From Mucilaginibacter paludis DSM 18603 (lineage in GTDB: Bacteria; Bacteroidota; Bacteroidia; Sphingobacteriales; Sphingobacteriaceae), in NCBI RefSeq assembly GCF_000166195.2, contig NZ_CM001403.1:7428877-7492876 (forward strand): a stretch of DNA of 64,000 nt. Reading direction: 5' to 3'. Position 1 is the first letter of the stretch, and each line of letters starts with the position of its first letter. Position numbers and translations under genes: made by a program. Shown here one piece after another: positions 54,524 to 64,000 of the stretch. The notes under the pieces are model-generated. The model ran no database searches, was not told where the DNA came from, and saw nothing but the letters and a program-made list of their open reading frames with translations.

Positions 54524-55111
54524 GTGAACACTATTCATTTACTTTGTGATGACGAGTTAACACAACTTCTTCAAAAAGGAGATGAGCAGGCATTCACCCA
54601 TATCTATAACCATTACTGGGATAAGCTTTATTATATAGCCCATAAATTATTGAGGGATACCGATGCAGCTGAAGAGATTGTACAGGAAGTTTTTTTGACT
54701 TTGTGGAAGAAGAAGGATTCGCTGAATATTCAAAACATCAATCAATACCTGGCTGCCATGACGCGTTACGCGGTATACCGGCACCTATCGAAAGAGAAAA
54801 AATTTAAAATAAAAGAGAATAGCCTTGCCCAGATCAATGCCTCGGCCATAACCGAATTGGATGTAGATAATAAGATATTGTTGGAAATGATTGCGGGCTT
54901 ATCTAATAAATTGCCCGAAAAATGCCGCCTGGTATTTCAATATAATAAATTGCAGGACCAGGCGCTGGCCGATGTTGCCGAGCAATTAAATATGTCGCAG
55001 AAAACGGCGGAGGCGCACTTAACTAAAGCCTTGCGCATTATCCGCACTAATATGGGTAATACCTCTCATGATTTTTTCCTGATTACGATACTCTTCCTAT
55101 TAAAACGTTAA
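54524..55111 (+). CDS. ECF RNA polymerase sigma factor, FecI-like
   Basis: 195 residues, start GTG at 54524. Region 2 contains FTHIYNHYWDKLYYIAHKLL and AEEIVQEVFLTLWKKK; region 4 ends with LADVAEQLNMSQKTAEAHLTKALR. It is followed by a FecR anti-sigma gene and a SusCD pair, the standard Bacteroidota arrangement for outer-membrane signalling on a glycan-uptake locus. Confidence 0.93.
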   Translation: MNTIHLLCDDELTQLLQKGDEQAFTHIYNHYWDKLYYIAHKLLRDTDAAEEIVQEVFLTLWKKKDSLNIQNINQYLAAMTRYAVYRHLSKEKKFKIKENSLAQINASAITELDVDNKILLEMIAGLSNKLPEKCRLVFQYNKLQDQALADVAEQLNMSQKTAEAHLTKALRIIRTNMGNTSHDFFLITILFLLKR

Positions 55112-55140
55112 GCCTTTTAACGATAACCTTAAAAGGGCTT
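55110..55140 (+). terminator. Weak hairpin after the sigma-factor gene
   Basis: AAGCCTTTTAA pairs with TTAAAAGGGCTT with one bulged G; the stem includes part of the sigma-factor stop codon. No U-tract follows, so it is at best an attenuator. Confidence 0.3.
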
Positions 55141-55231
55141 CTTCCATTTATCATCAAATATTTTTGTTTTTGACTAAGGGTATTCTTCCCTGGTTTTACT
55201 CTATACCATAAAAGGGGTTATACAAGTCAAG

Positions 55232-56224
55232 ATGGACAAAAATGAACTGCGCATTATAGCGCAAAAATACCTGGAAGGTACTGCCACTCCCGAAGAGAAG
55301 CAGCTGCTTGACCAATGGTATAGTACTGCGTACTCGGGCACAGACGAGATGGTTGAGCTAAAAAAAGCTGAAACAGAGGCCGATGTAAAGCAACGGATGT
55401 TTGATAACTTAAATCAACAATTATTTGTAAAACCAGAACAACAACAATCCGCAAAAAATCCCGCAGCCTTAATTAAACGCATGGCCATTTGGATAGGTTC
55501 TGTGGCGGCTGTATTGGCGCTGGCCTTTTTCGGATGGTCTGCCTATCAAAATCATACTCAGGTATATTTGGCCGACAGGCAGGTTGTCCTGGTTCCGCTG
55601 AACAGGGTAATGCACCTTACTTTGCCGGATAGCTCCAAAGTATGGCTCAACGCGGGTTCGGTATTCAGGTATCCTAAAAAATTCAGCGGGAAAAACCGTA
55701 CCGTGGAGTTGGTTGAAGGAAGGGCGTTTTTTGATATCAAACACCAAAAGGACCACCCTTTTATCGTAAAAGCTAAAAATTTGAATATTACTGTACTCGG
55801 TACATCATTTGATGTGCGCAGTTATCAAAAAGAAGGTAAAACCCAGGTAACCGTTGTAAGCGGTAAGGTTGGTATAACCCTGCCAAACGCTATAAACCAC
55901 AAGGCAATTATGCTGTTGCCTGCCGAACAAATTGTTTTGAGCAATATAACCAACCAAATGGTGAAGCAAATTACACATGAGCCTAAAATAAACGAGTGGT
56001 GTAAAAGTAATTTTGTGTTTGAACAGGAGAGTTTGGGTAATGTGTTTAAGGCACTTGAGAAAGAATATAATACAAGGATAACCGTAGCTGACAGCAAATT
56101 GCTGAACGAAAAGATATCTATCAAGCTGAATAACCAGCATTTAGATACCATTATGCAAATATTAAGTTTTACCAAACATTTTAACTACCAAATGGCCAAT
56201 GACAGTACAGTGATTATAAAGTAA
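55232..56224 (+). CDS. FecR-family anti-sigma factor
   Basis: 330 residues. The cytoplasmic N-terminal part (1-80) contains LEGTATPEEKQLLDQWY. One transmembrane segment lies at 84-102. The periplasmic FecR domain (105-240) has LPDSSKVWLNAGS and FRYPKKFSGKNRTVELVEGRAFF. It senses the SusC N-terminal domain and holds or activates the sigma factor. A C-terminal secretin/STN-like domain (DUF4974) ends the protein. Confidence 0.92.
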   Translation: MDKNELRIIAQKYLEGTATPEEKQLLDQWYSTAYSGTDEMVELKKAETEADVKQRMFDNLNQQLFVKPEQQQSAKNPAALIKRMAIWIGSVAAVLALAFFGWSAYQNHTQVYLADRQVVLVPLNRVMHLTLPDSSKVWLNAGSVFRYPKKFSGKNRTVELVEGRAFFDIKHQKDHPFIVKAKNLNITVLGTSFDVRSYQKEGKTQVTVVSGKVGITLPNAINHKAIMLLPAEQIVLSNITNQMVKQITHEPKINEWCKSNFVFEQESLGNVFKALEKEYNTRITVADSKLLNEKISIKLNNQHLDTIMQILSFTKHFNYQMANDSTVIIK

Positions 56225-56363
56225 AGATATTTTGCCTTAGCAGCTAAGCGCAAAAAAACCGGGAACACGACTAATGCCCCCGGAAATGAGACAGCCACTG
56301 CATATATGCTTGAGACCCATATACAGCTGGCTTTAGTTTAACGAGATATTAAACCACACAAAT

Positions 56364-59300
56364 ATGATAAATTTTTACGGCAAAGTATTGCCCATACTCC
56401 GAAAATGCATGCGCATTTCTACAATAATTATTGGCATACAAATATGTTGTACCTCCATCCTGATGGCAAAAAGTAGCCGCGCACAGGATATGACCTTAGA
56501 TGTAGTAAAGCTGAGTGTTAAACAGGTTTTTAAAAAAATTGAACAGCAGGCAAAGGTAACCTTTGTGTATGATGAACAGGTTTTAAATACCATACCGGCT
56601 CTTACCCTGCATATTAAAAACAAACCACTCGCCCAAGTTTTAGATCAGCTGCAAAACTGTACGTTATTACAATTTAAAATGGTAGGAAACTATATAGGCG
56701 TAGCAGAAAATATAGCCACTATGCCTGCATTGGGGCCTGTTGCACAGCAAAATAGCATCCCCATAAAAATATCAGGTATTGTGCGTGATGCCAGCGGGCA
56801 GCCCATACCTGGCGTGAGTGTTATGCTGAAGGGTACAACGCAGGGGGGGCAAACCAATAACAACGGCCAGTTTAATATCAATGCCAATATTGGCGATGTG
56901 CTGGTGTTTACCTTTATTGGTTATCAGCGTAAAGAAGTTACCATAACTACCCCAGCTCAGCTCAATATTTTGTTGGATGAAGACTCTAAGCAACTTGGCG
57001 AAGTGGTTGTAACCGCTTTGGGTATAAAAAAAGAGCGAAAGGCCCTTGGCTATTCGGTAACCGAAATTAAAGGTGACGAGTTAACCCAGGCCCGCGAAAA
57101 TAACGTGATGAACTCGCTGGTGGGTAAAGTTGCCGGTTTAAATGTCAACTCGATAGCCGGTGGGGTGGGTGCATCGTCAAACGTCATTATTCGCGGTATT
57201 TCCAGTATCTCGCAGAGCAGCCAGCCGCTATATGTAGTTAATGGCATGCCGATGGAAAATAAACCCAATAGCGCTTTGGGCAACCAGTATGATAATGTGC
57301 CCGATCTGGGCGATGCCATTGGCAACATCAATCCGGATGATATCGAAACTATTTCGGTTTTAAAAGGTGCTGCCGCTTCGGCCTTATATGGGTCGCGCGG
57401 TAAGGCCGGTGTGATACTGATCACCACCAAAAGCGGAAAGGGCAACAGTATAGAGCTTAACTCCAACTACGTGATGGAGCAGGTGATTGATCCAACACAT
57501 TGGCAATACGTGTATGGCCAGGGAGCAAATGGTTTAAAACCCGCCGACGGAACCTCGGCTTTCCAAACCGGGCAATCAAGCTGGGGCGCCAGGTTAGACG
57601 GATCAAGTGTGGTACAATTTGATGGTGTTGCCCGTCCTTATACCGCGCAATCCAACAACATCAAAAATTTTTATCGTACGGGTGTTACGGCAACTAACAC
57701 GGTGGCCTTCAACAAAAGCTTTGACGGCGGTTCTGTTCGTTTTTCGGCCAGTGACTTGGCCAATACCGCTATTACACCCAACTCGGGCTTAAACCGGCAG
57801 TCGTTTAACCTCAACGGTAATTACAATATCAGCAAACACTTAACCGTTGATGCCCGCACCAATTATATTCTTGAACAGGCCAATAACAGGCCATTTTTAA
57901 GTGATGGTCCCGGTAACTCCAATTACAACGTTACCCTGTTACCTACCAGTGTTGATGTAAAAACTTTAAGCAAGGCAGTAAATGCCGATGGCAGCGAGTA
58001 TGGCTATTCTGGCAATGCTTTTGCAACCAACCCCTGGTTTGCCGCCGAGAAGTTTATTAACAATACCAGGCGCGAGCGCCTTATATCGTCGGTAAGCTTG
58101 CGTTATAATTTTAACAGCGGCTACTTTATCCAGGGCCGTGCCGGTAGGGATTCTTATAACGATCGCTATACTTCAGTTGTGCCCACCGGAACGGCTTATC
58201 GCCCTTTGGGATCCATCAATGAAGTAACCAACAAGTTTTCTGATCTGAACACCGATGTTTTATTAGGCAAAGCTTTTAAAGTAAGCGATTTTACTATCAC
58301 CCCGAATGTTGGAGGCAGCTATCGTCGTACAAAGTCAGAGAAGTTTGATCTGAATGGGAGCAACTTTGCGGTGCCGTTTGTGTATGTGCTAACCAACGCC
58401 AGTATCCAATCGCCACCGAAGTATACGCCAAGCGATAACGAGGTAGAATCCATATACGGTACATTGGAGTTGAGCTACAAAAACTATTTGTATTTAAGCG
58501 GTTCGCTCCGTAACGACTGGTTTTCATCCCTGGCCACTCCGGGCACCACCAACGCCTTAAATAGTTTATATCCATCTGTAAACGGTTCGTTTGTGTTTTC
58601 GGAACTGGCGCAGCAGGATTGGCTGAGCTTCGGTAAGCTTCGCGCTGGTTTTGCGCAGGTTGGGCAGGCTACCGATCCCTATCAAACCCAGTTAGCCTAT
58701 AATTTTAACGGCGCTTTAAATGGCAAGCAACTCGGCGTAATTGCCAATGCCAATATCCCAAATAGCAGTTTAATAGCATCAAGCGCCACCGAGTTTGAAA
58801 TTGGTACCGAGATGCGCTTTTTAAAAGACCGGTTGAGCATTGATTTAACCTGGTATAATAAAAACTCCAAAGACGAAATTGTGTATGCCCCGGCTTCTGT
58901 TACGTCGGGCTATGGCGGCGCTGTTTTAAATATCGGTCAGCTGCAAAATCGTGGTATTGAAGCTTTAATATCGGGCATTCCATTAAAGATGAACGATTTT
59001 CGTTGGACAAGTACTTTAAACGGTTCAATCAACAATAATAAAGTGGTGGCATTAGCTGCAGGCCAAACTTCGTTACCGGGCGCAACCTCGCGCTCAGGCA
59101 ATGGCTTTACACAAAATATAGTGGGCTTACCAGCTTTCCAGGTAATGGCTTTTGACTATAAGTACGATGCCGCCGGTAAAGTTGTGGTTGATGGCAACGG
59201 CATCCCCGTACAAGGCGACCTGAAACCTTATGGCTCTGCTTATGCAAAATATGTAGGTGGCTGGAATAATGAGTTTGCTTATAAGCACTTTAGCCTGTCG

Positions 59301-59708
59301 TTTTTAATTGATACTAAAATTGGCGGTAAGATATTCTCGGCCACAGATTATTACGCTTATGTATTGGGTTTACACCAGGCTACACTGGTTAACCGCGATG
59401 CCCTGGGCACCAATGCCTCAACCTATTATAGCACCCTGGCCAACAACGTATCGAGTTTGTTTGTGCAGAATGCCAGTTTTATCAAATTCCGCCAAATCAC
59501 ACTTGGATACAGTTTCCCTGCTAAAATGTTTAATAACGTGATACAGGGTGCTACATTAAGCTTGGTAGGGCGAAACCTGTTTTTCCTGATGAAGAAGACA
59601 GATAACATTGACCCGGAATCGGATTACAGTTATAATGCACAGGGTTTGGAGTTAGGCGGTGTGCCGCCAAGCCGAACCTTTGGGTTAAACCTGAGTGTGA
59701 AATTATAA
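56364..59708 (+). CDS. susC: SusC-like TonB-dependent outer-membrane transporter with STN domain
   Basis: 1114 residues. Signal region to about residue 40 (SSRAQ); STN signalling domain 45-115 (LSVKQVFKKIEQQAKVTFVY); carboxypeptidase-regulatory-like domain about 133-205; plug from LGEVVVTALGIKKE (211-224) with ISSISQSSQPLYVVNG; then a beta barrel to the C-terminus. The STN domain fits the FecI/FecR pair upstream. It imports an oligosaccharide, probably GlcNAc-containing because a GH20 enzyme follows. Confidence 0.95.
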   Translation: MINFYGKVLPILRKCMRISTIIIGIQICCTSILMAKSSRAQDMTLDVVKLSVKQVFKKIEQQAKVTFVYDEQVLNTIPALTLHIKNKPLAQVLDQLQNCTLLQFKMVGNYIGVAENIATMPALGPVAQQNSIPIKISGIVRDASGQPIPGVSVMLKGTTQGGQTNNNGQFNINANIGDVLVFTFIGYQRKEVTITTPAQLNILLDEDSKQLGEVVVTALGIKKERKALGYSVTEIKGDELTQARENNVMNSLVGKVAGLNVNSIAGGVGASSNVIIRGISSISQSSQPLYVVNGMPMENKPNSALGNQYDNVPDLGDAIGNINPDDIETISVLKGAAASALYGSRGKAGVILITTKSGKGNSIELNSNYVMEQVIDPTHWQYVYGQGANGLKPADGTSAFQTGQSSWGARLDGSSVVQFDGVARPYTAQSNNIKNFYRTGVTATNTVAFNKSFDGGSVRFSASDLANTAITPNSGLNRQSFNLNGNYNISKHLTVDARTNYILEQANNRPFLSDGPGNSNYNVTLLPTSVDVKTLSKAVNADGSEYGYSGNAFATNPWFAAEKFINNTRRERLISSVSLRYNFNSGYFIQGRAGRDSYNDRYTSVVPTGTAYRPLGSINEVTNKFSDLNTDVLLGKAFKVSDFTITPNVGGSYRRTKSEKFDLNGSNFAVPFVYVLTNASIQSPPKYTPSDNEVESIYGTLELSYKNYLYLSGSLRNDWFSSLATPGTTNALNSLYPSVNGSFVFSELAQQDWLSFGKLRAGFAQVGQATDPYQTQLAYNFNGALNGKQLGVIANANIPNSSLIASSATEFEIGTEMRFLKDRLSIDLTWYNKNSKDEIVYAPASVTSGYGGAVLNIGQLQNRGIEALISGIPLKMNDFRWTSTLNGSINNNKVVALAAGQTSLPGATSRSGNGFTQNIVGLPAFQVMAFDYKYDAAGKVVVDGNGIPVQGDLKPYGSAYAKYVGGWNNEFAYKHFSLSFLIDTKIGGKIFSATDYYAYVLGLHQATLVNRDALGTNASTYYSTLANNVSSLFVQNASFIKFRQITLGYSFPAKMFNNVIQGATLSLVGRNLFFLMKKTDNIDPESDYSYNAQGLELGGVPPSRTFGLNLSVKL

Positions 59709-59737
59709 ATCAATTTTAACTACTAAGCGTAATCAAG

Positions 59738-61345
59738 ATGAAAAATATATTTAAATATACTGCAATCATATCCGCGTGCCTGGTTTTATCAACAGGTTGC
59801 CGGAAAGATTTCGAAAAGATCAATACCGACCCATCAACATACAACCCAACCAATTTTAACCCTAATTATTTGCTAACCAGCGCACAATTGGGTTACTCGG
59901 GTAGTGCCGATTTTAGTTACGATACTTGGCGGGCAAACTTAATATACTGCTCCACCATGATGCAGGGTTTGTCTACGGTAATCAGCTACTGGGCGGGCGA
60001 TAAATACATTTTAAATGCCGGTTATACCGCCGCTTACTGGGGCTTTTCGGGCACCACGGCTACCGGCGGAGATGGTGCATACCCTGAGCAGGTAAGGCCG
60101 ATAGTTGATGTGGTTCAATCAACTACGGGCAAAGCGGGGTACAACAATATCCACCAGGTTGCCCGGATTATGAAAGCGCTGATATTTGAGCGCATTACAG
60201 ATTTATATGGCGATGTTCCGTATTCGCAGGCCGGTTTGGGATATTATGAGAAAACGTACTTCCCGGTGTATGATAAGCAACAAGATATTTATACCGACCT
60301 GCTTAAAGAGGTAAGTGACGCCACCAGCCATTTAGACCCGGCGGCAGATAAGGTAACCGGCGATAGTTATTACAACGGCGATATTGCCAAATGGAAACGT
60401 TTTGGCAATACTTTATTATTGAGGATAGCTATGCGCTTGAGTAAAGTGGATCCGGCTACGGCTCAAACCTATGTACAAAAAGCCATTGGCAATACCATGA
60501 CCAGCAACGCGGATAACGCTTACCTATTGGGTGATGCATCTGGCGGTCGTAACACCGTGAACCGGAACAGCCAGATTTTACTTGGTGATGGCGGCCAGGA
60601 AAATTATTATACCCGGTGGTCTAAAACCTTTATCGATCAGCTTAAAAACACCAACGACCCACGTTTAAGCGCTGTTGCTGTAACTAATTTATACGTTACC
60701 GATGGCACTAAAGATCAAAACCCGGCAGCAAATTCGAGTGCTGCGGTACAAAAGGGGATGCCGAACGGTAAGGATTTAAGCGCTATTGCAGGGCAGGCTA
60801 TCTATTCCGATCCAAGTTTTACGGGCTTTACCGATTATTCGTCGCCAAGTCCGGCACTAATCAAAAGGAACGGACCTACGTTTGTATTAACTTATGCCGA
60901 ATCTGAACTGTTATTAGCCGATGCAGCACAACGTTTTGGTATTGGGGGCAGCGCGGCACAGCATTACCACGATGGGGTAAAGGCAGCCATTACCTATTTG
61001 AGCCAGTACGATGCCGCCGCAACCATTAGTGATGCGGCAGCCGAAGCTTATTTAACGGCTAACCCGTACAATGCAGCTAACGGTTTAAATATGATTAACA
61101 CACAATATTGGGTGTTAACCAACACCATGCTTGATTTTTACGAATCGTGGGCCAACTGGAGAAGAACCGGTTTCCCGGTTTTGGTGCCGGTTGTTTACCC
61201 GGGTAATAATACTAACGGCACCATACCGCGCCGGTTTCCGTACCCGGTTATCGAGGCGGGTACTAATACTGCAAACTATAACGCGGCGCATAATGCTGTG
61301 CCCGGAGGGGATTTGCTTACCTCGCGTGTTTGGTGGGATAAGTAG
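59738..61345 (+). CDS. susD: SusD-like surface glycan-binding lipoprotein
   Basis: 535 residues. The lipobox LSTGC places the lipidated cysteine at C21. FEKINTDPSTYNPTNFNPNYLL and DLYGDVPYSQAGLGY are typical of the SusD/RagB-like family with TPR-type helices. It lies 29 bp after susC and forms the lid and glycan receptor of the SusC transporter at the cell surface. Confidence 0.95.
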   Translation: MKNIFKYTAIISACLVLSTGCRKDFEKINTDPSTYNPTNFNPNYLLTSAQLGYSGSADFSYDTWRANLIYCSTMMQGLSTVISYWAGDKYILNAGYTAAYWGFSGTTATGGDGAYPEQVRPIVDVVQSTTGKAGYNNIHQVARIMKALIFERITDLYGDVPYSQAGLGYYEKTYFPVYDKQQDIYTDLLKEVSDATSHLDPAADKVTGDSYYNGDIAKWKRFGNTLLLRIAMRLSKVDPATAQTYVQKAIGNTMTSNADNAYLLGDASGGRNTVNRNSQILLGDGGQENYYTRWSKTFIDQLKNTNDPRLSAVAVTNLYVTDGTKDQNPAANSSAAVQKGMPNGKDLSAIAGQAIYSDPSFTGFTDYSSPSPALIKRNGPTFVLTYAESELLLADAAQRFGIGGSAAQHYHDGVKAAITYLSQYDAAATISDAAAEAYLTANPYNAANGLNMINTQYWVLTNTMLDFYESWANWRRTGFPVLVPVVYPGNNTNGTIPRRFPYPVIEAGTNTANYNAAHNAVPGGDLLTSRVWWDK

Positions 61346-61365
61346 TTTGATTAGTTGATTGAGTT

Positions 61366-61395
61366 AAATCCCCGCTTTAGGCGGGGATTTTTTTT
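61366..61395 (+). terminator. Intrinsic terminator after susD
   Basis: AAATCCCCGC (61366-61375), loop TTTAG, GCGGGGATTT (61381-61390), followed by more T residues. A strong stem with a U-tract, 20 bp after the susD stop. It may limit read-through into the GH20 gene. Confidence 0.85.
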
Positions 61396-61456
61396 ACCTG
61401 AAATATGCTTTCAATCATAATAACGTTAATATGCCAGCATCTAAGTTAAAACAGTC

Positions 61457-64000
61457 ATGATCCGGATTTTTATAATAGCGCTCTTGTTTTCCCTTGGTTA
61501 CGGTACAGCAGCGGGGCAGGGTATGCCCTACAATAAAGCAGACGGACTTGGCATTACCTTCAACGTCATCACCAATAATTACCAAAACAAGCCCCAGTCG
61601 CGCTCGTCGCTGTTTTTTACGGTTGCCAATAGCCGTCAGCTCCCAGTAAAGGGTTGGAAAATTTACTTCAACTTTGCCCGGCAGATCATCCCGGCTTCGT
61701 TTAGTGGCAATTTGCAGATCCGGCATTTAAACGGCGATTTTTTCTGCCTGTCGCCTTCCCCGCAATTTAAGGGCGTCGCGTCCGGCGATACCTTAGCTGT
61801 GGAGTTTACATCAACAGAGTGGTTGGTGAATGTTACCGATGCACCGGCGGGGTTTTACCTGGTGTATGATGATGCGCCCCAACAAACTTATATTATCGAT
61901 AAGGTATCATTTAAACCTTCGGTAAGGCCACAGCAATACATGCGCTCGCCTTTAGACAAAGTTGATACCGCTACAACGGCAGCCATTTTTGCACAAAATA
62001 AAAATACTACCGATATACCTGCCGACAGCCTGACCAGGGTTTTTCCCAGCCCGGTGTCGTACCAGCAAACGGGAGGTGATTTTATACTCATGGGAGGCAT
62101 AAAAATTCAATCGCCCTTGCGCTTTAAAACCGAGGAAAGCTACCTTCGGCAAACTCTGGCGGGCCTGCTGACTAAGGGTACTGCCGTCAATGGGCAGGGG
62201 CAGTTTATAAAATTGCAGTATCAATCAATGCCTACCGGGGAGGCTTACCGGCTTACCGTAAATCATAACCAAATTAGTATAGCTGCCTCAACCGGCGCAG
62301 GTATTTTTTATGGTATCCAATCCTTAAAAACATTAATACCTCCCGGGGCATACCGGCATAGGCAGCAAAACATCGCTATCAAAAATGTTGTTGTTTACGA
62401 TAAGCCAAGGTTTGGTTATCGCGCGCTGATGCTGGATGTGGCCCGCAATTTTCAGTCGAAAAAGGAGATCCTGAAATTGTTGGATGTGATGTCGCTTTAT
62501 AAGATGAACGTGCTTCATTTTCACCTGACGGACGATGAGGGCTGGCGGCTTGAAATACCTGCATTGCCCGAGTTAACTTCTGTTGGCAGCAAGCGCGGGC
62601 ATACGCTTACTAATCAAGCCTGTTTACAACCGGCATTAGGCTCTGGGCCGAATATCAGCAACGCCTATGGCAGCGGCTATTATAGCAAAGCCGATTTTAT
62701 TGAAATATTAAAATACGCTACCGAAAGGCATATTCGTATTGTTCCTGAAATTGAGAGCCCCGGCCACGCCAGGGCGGCCATTAAAGCGATGGACGCAAGA
62801 TACACCCGTTTTAAAAAGCTTGGGCGCATAGATGAAGCCCGAAAATACTTATTGCATGATCTGGCTGATACCTCGCATTATATTTCGGTACAATACTGGA
62901 ATGATAACGTGATGGATGTGGCTATGCCGTCAACCTATAACTTTATCAATACCATTACCGATGCGTTAACCCAGATGTACCGCGAAGCCAAGGCGCCGCT
63001 CCAAACTATTCATTTTGGTGGTGATGAAGTGCCGGCAGGGGCGTGGCAGGGCTCGCCTTCATTCCGGCAATTGATGGCGGCTGATACGGCTATCCACTCT
63101 ACGGATGATTTATGGCTCTACTATTATAACCGGGTAGATAGGATTTTAAAATCGCATCAGTTGTATCTAACAGCATGGGAGGAAACCGGGCTGATCAAAG
63201 CGATGCAAAATGGAAAAAAAGTTAACGTGCTCAATGCCGGTTTGCTAAATCGCAATGTCCATTTAGAAGTTTGGAATAACGTATTGGGATGGGGGGCAGA
63301 GGACCTGGCTTATAAACAGGCCAATGCTGGTTATAAGGTGATATTATCCTGTGTATCCAACCTGTATTTTGATATGGCATCCGAAAAATCTTTCCACGAG
63401 CCCGGTTACTACTGGGGTGGTTATGTTGATGTGGATAAGCTATTTAAATTTATACCCTACAACTATTTTAAAAACACCATTGATGACAAGATGGGGAACC
63501 CCTTAAATAAAAGCTACCTCAATACCAAAGAGCAAGTTACCGAAATCGGTAGAGCCAATATTATTGGTCTACAAGGCGCTTTATGGAGCGAAACGGTTAA
63601 AGGACCGCAAAAGTTGGAGTACATGTTGCTACCCAAACTGCTGGGACTTGCTGAAAGGGCTTGGGCGGCTGACCCGGATTGGGCAACCCGTGCAGATTGG
63701 GCAAAGGCTGGTGAATTATACCAGCAGGCCTGGTGTAAATTTGTAAATATATTGGGTAAACGTGAGTTGCCCCGGTTGGATTATTATGCCGGTGGATTTA
63801 ATTACCGTATCCCCGAGCCGGGTGCAGCGGTGGTAAATCAAACTATGGTGATCAATTCGCAATTCCCTGGCTTTAAAATTTATTATACTACGGATGGCAG
63901 TAGCCCAACAACGCACAGCCATCTTTACACAAAACCCATAACGCTAAGCTTACCTGTTAAGATGGCTTTATTTAATCAGTTAAACAGGCATGGCCGGGTG
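61457..64000 (+). CDS. GH20 beta-N-acetylhexosaminidase, 3' end outside the window
   Basis: 848 codons are present and the frame is still open at 64000. Signal peptide 1-20 (IFIIALLFSLGYGTAAGQ). A chitobiase-type N-terminal carbohydrate-binding domain covers about 30-170, then a GH20b domain, then the catalytic barrel starting near LMLDVARNFQSKKEI. Catalytic Asp-Glu pair is D523-E524 in HFGGDEVPAGAW; HFHLTDDEGWRLEI and ALWSETV are also typical. The last part (GFKIYYTTDGSSPTTHS) is the C-terminal chitobiase-like domain. It releases terminal GlcNAc or GalNAc in the periplasm or outside, feeding the SusCD system. Confidence 0.95.
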   Translation, partial: MIRIFIIALLFSLGYGTAAGQGMPYNKADGLGITFNVITNNYQNKPQSRSSLFFTVANSRQLPVKGWKIYFNFARQIIPASFSGNLQIRHLNGDFFCLSPSPQFKGVASGDTLAVEFTSTEWLVNVTDAPAGFYLVYDDAPQQTYIIDKVSFKPSVRPQQYMRSPLDKVDTATTAAIFAQNKNTTDIPADSLTRVFPSPVSYQQTGGDFILMGGIKIQSPLRFKTEESYLRQTLAGLLTKGTAVNGQGQFIKLQYQSMPTGEAYRLTVNHNQISIAASTGAGIFYGIQSLKTLIPPGAYRHRQQNIAIKNVVVYDKPRFGYRALMLDVARNFQSKKEILKLLDVMSLYKMNVLHFHLTDDEGWRLEIPALPELTSVGSKRGHTLTNQACLQPALGSGPNISNAYGSGYYSKADFIEILKYATERHIRIVPEIESPGHARAAIKAMDARYTRFKKLGRIDEARKYLLHDLADTSHYISVQYWNDNVMDVAMPSTYNFINTITDALTQMYREAKAPLQTIHFGGDEVPAGAWQGSPSFRQLMAADTAIHSTDDLWLYYYNRVDRILKSHQLYLTAWEETGLIKAMQNGKKVNVLNAGLLNRNVHLEVWNNVLGWGAEDLAYKQANAGYKVILSCVSNLYFDMASEKSFHEPGYYWGGYVDVDKLFKFIPYNYFKNTIDDKMGNPLNKSYLNTKEQVTEIGRANIIGLQGALWSETVKGPQKLEYMLLPKLLGLAERAWAADPDWATRADWAKAGELYQQAWCKFVNILGKRELPRLDYYAGGFNYRIPEPGAAVVNQTMVINSQFPGFKIYYTTDGSSPTTHSHLYTKPITLSLPVKMALFNQLNRHGRV

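Overview
The window looks like chromosome of a Bacteroidota bacterium, most likely a soil or plant-associated Sphingobacteriaceae member of the Mucilaginibacter/Pedobacter kind. Supporting signs are a SusC/SusD pair with a FecI-type sigma factor and FecR anti-sigma factor, a fused NagB, AT-rich intergenic DNA with a Bacteroidota-type -7 box, and many extragenic palindromic repeats. The genus is inferred from gene content and repeat style only.

Layout. 1-1277: no gene, copies of a roughly 300 bp extragenic repeat. 1278-3099: a secreted retropepsin-like protease with a PDZ domain and a small conserved protein. 3376-15492: nitrate/nitrite assimilation (nirB, Rieske-type nirD, FNR/CRP-like regulator, outer-membrane porin, NarK transporter, a three-part nitrate reductase fusion and a rubredoxin-tailed nitrite-reductase-like protein). 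15728-18966: ROK regulator and NagB fused to a LmbE/PIG-L domain. 19157-30434: an Lrp-type regulator and a reductive pyrimidine degradation operon (PreTA, dihydropyrimidinase, beta-ureidopropionase, aminotransferase, acylating semialdehyde dehydrogenase, NCS1 permease), predicted to take uracil or thymine to acetyl- or propionyl-CoA plus ammonia. 31461-41580: adenine release and deamination (LOG-type phosphoribohydrolase, AMP nucleosidase, adenine deaminase) and urate-to-ureidoglycolate enzymes (uricase, HIU hydrolase, OHCU decarboxylase, allantoinase, allantoate amidohydrolase, ureidoglycine aminohydrolase), with a CitE-like protein (DUF6986 type). 41897-54213: urease with accessory and nickel-permease-like genes and xanthine dehydrogenase xdhABC, all on the minus strand. 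54524-64000: sigma factor, FecR, SusC, SusD and a GH20 beta-hexosaminidase cut by the right edge.

Taken together, about 50 kb forms a nitrogen-scavenging island: nitrate, pyrimidines, purines and urea all end as ammonium. Two molybdoenzymes (nitrate reductase, xanthine dehydrogenase) and one nickel enzyme (urease) are included. The purine route is complete on paper except for the ureidoglycolate-cleaving step and glyoxylate removal; the CitE-like protein is the only unassigned enzyme in that cluster.

The least ordinary features are structural: a repeat family whose stem shows a paired base change between copies, palindromes that begin exactly at stop codons, one such palindrome read in frame inside ureG with a G8 tract, a duplicated ureG leader, a REP/Y1-transposase module inside the urease operon, and a nine-unit tetranucleotide repeat just upstream of the ureidoglycine aminohydrolase gene. 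All assignments come from reading the sequence; no database search was run.
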